Source: RGIG8748 sp045578205 (GTDB lineage: Bacteria > Bacillota > Clostridia > UMGS1810). From it: a stretch of 26,627 nt of DNA. Under the pieces are notes generated by a model. It saw nothing but the letters and a program-made list of their open reading frames with translations. It was not told where the DNA came from and ran no database searches. The translations under genes and the position numbers were made by a program. This document shows positions 23,663-26,627 of the stretch, in pieces (position 1 is the first letter of the stretch; the number at the start of each line of letters is the position of its first letter). The stretch is taken from NCBI GenBank assembly GCA_045578205.1, contig JAZNJU010000064.1, positions 1 through 26,627 on the forward strand, in the 5' to 3' direction.

Positions 23663-24115
23663 TTATTTGTTTTTTTCACAGATTAATTTTTCAAGTATTT
23701 CCGCCGCATCATATACCAGCATGTCGCAGGGGCGTTTTTTGTAGTATTCTGCGTTTCTTTCATCGGGGACATGGGTGCTTTTTTCTGTACCAAGAAGTTC
23801 TTTGCAGATTATTGATCCGTTTTTGTTTTTGAATTCTTCGCAGAGAGCCTGTATGAGTTTGTAGTGCTCTGCCTTTTCCTCTTTGGCAGCGGGGGAGGTG
23901 TAGCCGTAGAGTTTTCCGGCAATCATGCACATTCCGCTGACCGCACCGCACACCTCTCTCATTCTTCCTATACCGCCTCCGAAAGAGGATGCAACAGAGA
24001 GGGCAGTTTCTTTGTCCATTCCCGCTTCCTTGCAAAAAGCAAGCACCACCGCCTGACAGCAGTTGTAACCCTCCTTGAAATACTCTCTTGCTATTTCTGC
24101 TTTTGTATTTGACAT
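23663..24115 (-). CDS. C_GCAxxG_C_C family putative redox protein
   Basis: A 150-residue soluble protein of the C_GCAxxG_C_C family, named for its spaced cysteines and thought to be redox-active or metal-binding. Cysteines are at 19, 20 and 28 (GYNCCQAV), 56 (EVCGAVSG, the GCAxxG-like motif), 63, 92, 104 and 130 (PCDML). Members are widespread in anaerobes, often near redox or selenium-related genes; biochemical function is unsettled. Here it is monocistronic, convergent with nadE and divergent from fprA, an oxygen/NO-reducing flavoprotein. AAGGAG precedes the ATG. Confidence 0.88.
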   Translation of the reverse strand: MSNTKAEIAREYFKEGYNCCQAVVLAFCKEAGMDKETALSVASSFGGGIGRMREVCGAVSGMCMIAGKLYGYTSPAAKEEKAEHYKLIQALCEEFKNKNGSIICKELLGTEKSTHVPDERNAEYYKKRPCDMLVYDAAEILEKLICEKNK

Positions 24116-24146
24116 AAATATAACTCCTTTTTCTTTTGTTTTTTAT

Positions 24147-24175
24147 AGCATAGCATAACAGAAAGGGTAATGCAA
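24147..24175 (-). promoter_or_regulatory. Promoter of the C_GCAxxG_C_C gene
   Basis: On the - strand, TTGCAT (24175-24170), 17 nt, then TATGCT (24152-24147) with a TG one base upstream (extended -10). The gene begins about 30 nt further on. Confidence 0.65.
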
Positions 24176-24178
24176 GAA

Positions 24179-24244
24179 GTATTGAAATATACTTTCTGTA
24201 AAATGGTGGTTTTGGGTATCAATGTATTGAAATTTACGGTTTGT
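24179..24244 (+). repeat. 21-bp direct repeat upstream of fprA
   Basis: Bases 24179-24199 and 24224-24244 both begin GTATTGAAAT and match at 17 of 21 positions, 45 bp apart. The first copy sits in AAGTAT-TGAAAT-ATACTT (24177-24194), a 6-bp inverted repeat. The second overlaps the fprA -35 box. Confidence 0.55.
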
Positions 24245-24255
24245 TGTGATAAAAT
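24227..24255 (+). promoter_or_regulatory. fprA promoter
   Basis: TTGAAA (24227-24232), a 17-nt spacer, then TAAAAT (24250-24255) with TG at 24247-24248 (extended -10). The predicted start near 24262 falls at the Shine-Dalgarno GAGGTG, so the leader would be very short. Confidence 0.75.
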
Positions 24256-24274
24256 ATTTTTGAGGTGAATTATA

Positions 24275-25420
24275 ATGAAAATTACAAAAGATGTTATATA
24301 TGTAGGCGTAAATGACCATAAAATCGATTTGTTCGAGGGGCAGTACACCGTGCCAAACGGCATGGCATACAATTCATATGCCATAATCGACGGAAAAATT
24401 GCAATTATGGACTCTGTGGATGCAAATTTCGGTGATGAATGGATAGATAATATTCAGAATGCTCTTGGAGACAGAAAACCCGATTATCTCATCGTTCAGC
24501 ACATGGAACCCGACCATTCTGCAAGTATTGCAAAGTTTGCACAGCACTACCCCGAGGCGAAAATTGTTTCTTCCGCCAAGGCATTTGTCATGATGAAAAA
24601 CTACTTTGGCACAGATTTTGAGGATAGAAAAATAGTTGTTGCTGAAAACGATACACTTCCTCTGGGTGAGCACAACCTGACCTTTGTAACCGCTCCCATG
24701 GTGCATTGGCCCGAGGTTATCGTGACATATGATTCCAAGGACAAAACCCTTTTCTCTGCCGATGGTTTCGGCAACTTCGGCGCACTGGACATAGACGAGG
24801 ACTGGGCGTGCGAGGCAAGACGGTACTACATCGGCATTGTGGGTAAATACGGCGTGCAGGTGCAGTCTCTTCTCAAAAAGGCTTCGGCTCTGGATATTGA
24901 AATTATCTGTCCTCTTCACGGACCTGTTCTTTCGGAAAACCTCGGATACTACATTGACCTGTACAACACCTGGTCATCCTACAAAGTTGAGGAGGAGGGA
25001 GTTGTTATTGCCTACACTTCCGTGTACGGCAACACAAAAAAGGCTGTGGAGTATCTGGCAGAAGAACTTAAAAAGCAGGGCAAAAAGGTTGTTGTAAACG
25101 ACCTTGCGCGCTGTGACATGGCAGAAGCCGTTGAGGATGCGTTCAGATTTTCCTCCCTTGTGCTTGCTACTACTACCTACAACAACGATGTTTTCCCCTT
25201 TATGAAAGAATTTATAAACCATCTTACAGAGCGCAACTATCAGAATAGAAAAGTTGCTTTTGTGGAAAACGGAAGTTGGGCACCCACAGCCATAAAAACC
25301 ATGAAATCCATGCTGGAAAAGAGCAAAAATTTAACTTATGCTCAAAATGAAGTTACAATAATGTCTGCAATGACCGAAGAAAATAAAAAGCAACTTTTAG
25401 ACCTTTCGGGTGAATTGTAA
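24275..25420 (+). CDS. fprA: FprA-type flavodiiron protein (O2/NO reductase)
   Basis: A 381-residue A-type flavoprotein. The N-terminal metallo-beta-lactamase-like domain (about 1-245) carries the diiron ligands H76, E78, D80 and H81 in HMEPDHS, plus MVHWPE, FSADGFG and CPLHGP further on. A C-terminal flavodoxin domain (about 250-381) binds FMN through TSVYGNTKKAV. Enzymes of this class reduce oxygen to water or NO to N2O in anaerobes, taking electrons from rubredoxin or a reductase. No C-terminal rubredoxin domain is fused, so it is the simple class A type. GAGGTGA lies before the ATG. No clear terminator follows. Confidence 0.96.
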   Translation: MKITKDVIYVGVNDHKIDLFEGQYTVPNGMAYNSYAIIDGKIAIMDSVDANFGDEWIDNIQNALGDRKPDYLIVQHMEPDHSASIAKFAQHYPEAKIVSSAKAFVMMKNYFGTDFEDRKIVVAENDTLPLGEHNLTFVTAPMVHWPEVIVTYDSKDKTLFSADGFGNFGALDIDEDWACEARRYYIGIVGKYGVQVQSLLKKASALDIEIICPLHGPVLSENLGYYIDLYNTWSSYKVEEEGVVIAYTSVYGNTKKAVEYLAEELKKQGKKVVVNDLARCDMAEAVEDAFRFSSLVLATTTYNNDVFPFMKEFINHLTERNYQNRKVAFVENGSWAPTAIKTMKSMLEKSKNLTYAQNEVTIMSAMTEENKKQLLDLSGEL

Positions 25421-25493
25421 TGTTCTGTTAAAATTTCAAAGGAATAATGAAATATAGGCATGTATTTTCTGTGATAACTTTCAGGTGATTATT

Positions 25494-26627
25494 ATGAAAA
25501 AGTTGTTTACTTTTATGTTTTGTTTGGTATTTTTGGTTTCGGGTATGACTGTTGTTTCGGCAGAAACAGAGGTTGAAGGTTTGGCAGAGTTATACGAAAA
25601 GATATGGATTGATTATTATGACCAAGGTATCCGGGAAACAATGGAGAAAACATACACAGAGTATATACAAAAAAGGTGGGAGGTTTTCTCGCAGGCACCC
25701 GACTACATGAAAAGAAAGGTCGGCTATACAGGAACTCTTGAGGAACAGAAAGAATTATTTTGGAATAATAACAAACTTGATTTTGATGAGGGCTTTGCCA
25801 TATGGTTTTTTAATAGCGACGAATATTTATTGTATTATGCAAATCAGAATGTATCTGAATATTTGGTGTATACCGACAATTATTGGGCTTTTCCTTTTGA
25901 AAACAGCGATATCTCTTGCAAGATATTAATAAAGGAAGGCGGAGTTGCTAAAGATTTTGACGATGAAATATCAAATCAATTTCCATCATCACTTGTGGCT
26001 ACCAAGGAGGAACTAAACTATTTAAAAGAGTTAGATTTAATTTCTTCCACATTGGAAGAGTATGGAATTTCGTTTGTTGATGATATGAAGGTGGTAGTTA
26101 TTGATTGGGGATGCACGGCTCTGTATGTAAAATCAGATAGTAAAGAATATATGATTCGTATGCACGATTATGGATTGATACCAGAATTTGAAAAGTACAA
26201 GGTATATACTGCTTCCGAAGCAATAAAGATGGTGTCAGAAAGTACGGGCAGATACAACAAAACCAAACCCACCTTTGAAGAAGAAGCATTAAGTTTGCAA
26301 AGCGAAGGCTTGCTCAACGGAACAGACAAAGGTCTGGATTTACTGAAGCCTCTCACCAGAATAGAAACTGCAACAATGCTTTTGCGTGCAATGGGTGAGG
26401 AAACAATGTTGGAAGAAAATGTGCAGACATTTTCGGATGTATCCAATGAACACTGGGGTTACGGAGCAGCAGAAAAAGCCTATAGCCTTGGTCTTATAAG
26501 AGGAGTGGGTGACAATCTCTTTGCACCCGAGGGCAGAGTTACCAAGGAGCAGTTTGCCACAATGGTTCTAAGAGAAGTCGGAGGCCAAGCGGTCTTAGGA
26601 AGACAAACTGGTAAGACAACTCCTTGG
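25494..26627 (+). CDS. Secreted S-layer-homology (SLH) domain protein, truncated by the window edge
   Basis: The frame stays open from the ATG at 25494 to the last base, giving at least 378 residues. A signal peptide (about 1-23, MKKLFTFMFC...VVSA) predicts export. Residues 24 to about 255 form a charged, aromatic-rich region I do not recognise. SLH repeats follow: LQSEGLLNGTDKGLDLLKPL through TRIETATMLLRAMG (about 265-298), then FSDVSNEHWGYGAAEKAYSLG through VTKEQFATMVLREVG (about 310-360). SLH domains bind secondary cell-wall polymers, so the protein is probably anchored at the surface. AGGTGA is 5 nt before the ATG. No clear promoter lies between fprA and this gene. Its proline codons are mixed (CCA, CCT and CCC), unlike the CCC-rich neighbours. 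Confidence 0.8.
   Translation, partial: MKKLFTFMFCLVFLVSGMTVVSAETEVEGLAELYEKIWIDYYDQGIRETMEKTYTEYIQKRWEVFSQAPDYMKRKVGYTGTLEEQKELFWNNNKLDFDEGFAIWFFNSDEYLLYYANQNVSEYLVYTDNYWAFPFENSDISCKILIKEGGVAKDFDDEISNQFPSSLVATKEELNYLKELDLISSTLEEYGISFVDDMKVVVIDWGCTALYVKSDSKEYMIRMHDYGLIPEFEKYKVYTASEAIKMVSESTGRYNKTKPTFEEEALSLQSEGLLNGTDKGLDLLKPLTRIETATMLLRAMGEETMLEENVQTFSDVSNEHWGYGAAEKAYSLGLIRGVGDNLFAPEGRVTKEQFATMVLREVGGQAVLGRQTGKTTPW

Overview
The window looks like chromosome from a Gram-positive, low-to-moderate-GC anaerobe, most likely an uncultured Clostridia (Bacillota) lineage. The signs are strong AGGAGG-type ribosome binding sites, TTG starts, sigma-A-type promoters, the rpsO-pnp pair, a clostridial XRE/cupin-potABCD polyamine locus, DUF1934 next to argS, an OGG-type 8-oxoguanine glycosylase, an FprA flavodiiron protein and an S-layer-homology protein. 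Most genes are ordinary housekeeping or central metabolism. I see no rRNA, tRNA, CRISPR array, transposase, phage gene or toxin-antitoxin pair, and no gene-free stretch above 300 bases.

Layout. (1) 1-2.9 kb: rpsO and pnp on the + strand, with a strong promoter, a structured rpsO leader, a terminator, and a long hairpin in the pnp leader. (2) 2.9-5.1 kb: a 60-residue XRE repressor next to a 17-bp inverted repeat, then a polysaccharide-deacetylase-like protein (-) divergent from an AraC regulator (+). (3) 5.1-9.7 kb: an XRE/cupin regulator and potABCD (spermidine/putrescine ABC importer), behind a perfect-consensus promoter and an inverted-repeat operator. (4) 9.7-10.7 kb: acpP and rnc. (5) 10.75-16.96 kb, - strand: a four-gene alpha-glucan operon transcribed glgP > PTS EIICB > MapP-like phosphatase > malQ. 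(6) 17.0-20.7 kb, - strand: DUF1934 > argS > S41 protease. (7) 20.7-23.6 kb: ogg (-) divergent from an M20 peptidase and nadE (+). (8) 23.6-26.6 kb: a C_GCAxxG_C_C redox protein (-), an FprA flavodiiron protein (+), and a secreted SLH-domain protein (+) cut by the right edge.

How genes work together. The alpha-glucan operon makes sense if the endonuclease/exonuclease/phosphatase-fold protein is a maltose-6'-phosphate phosphatase (MapP, described in Enterococcus faecalis). The PTS would import maltose as maltose-6'-P, the phosphatase would release maltose, and MalQ plus glycogen phosphorylase would convert it to glucose and glucose-1-P. RNase III (rnc) and PNPase (pnp) are both here, and the pnp leader hairpin is a plausible RNase III substrate, as in the enterobacterial autoregulatory circuit.

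The most unusual signals are regulatory. The potABCD regulator has its Shine-Dalgarno about 29 nt from its start, separated by an 8-bp hairpin that also holds a 14-codon overlapping upstream ORF. The rpsO leader contains mutually exclusive pairings. A 21-bp direct repeat lies upstream of fprA. I found no clearly new multi-gene system.
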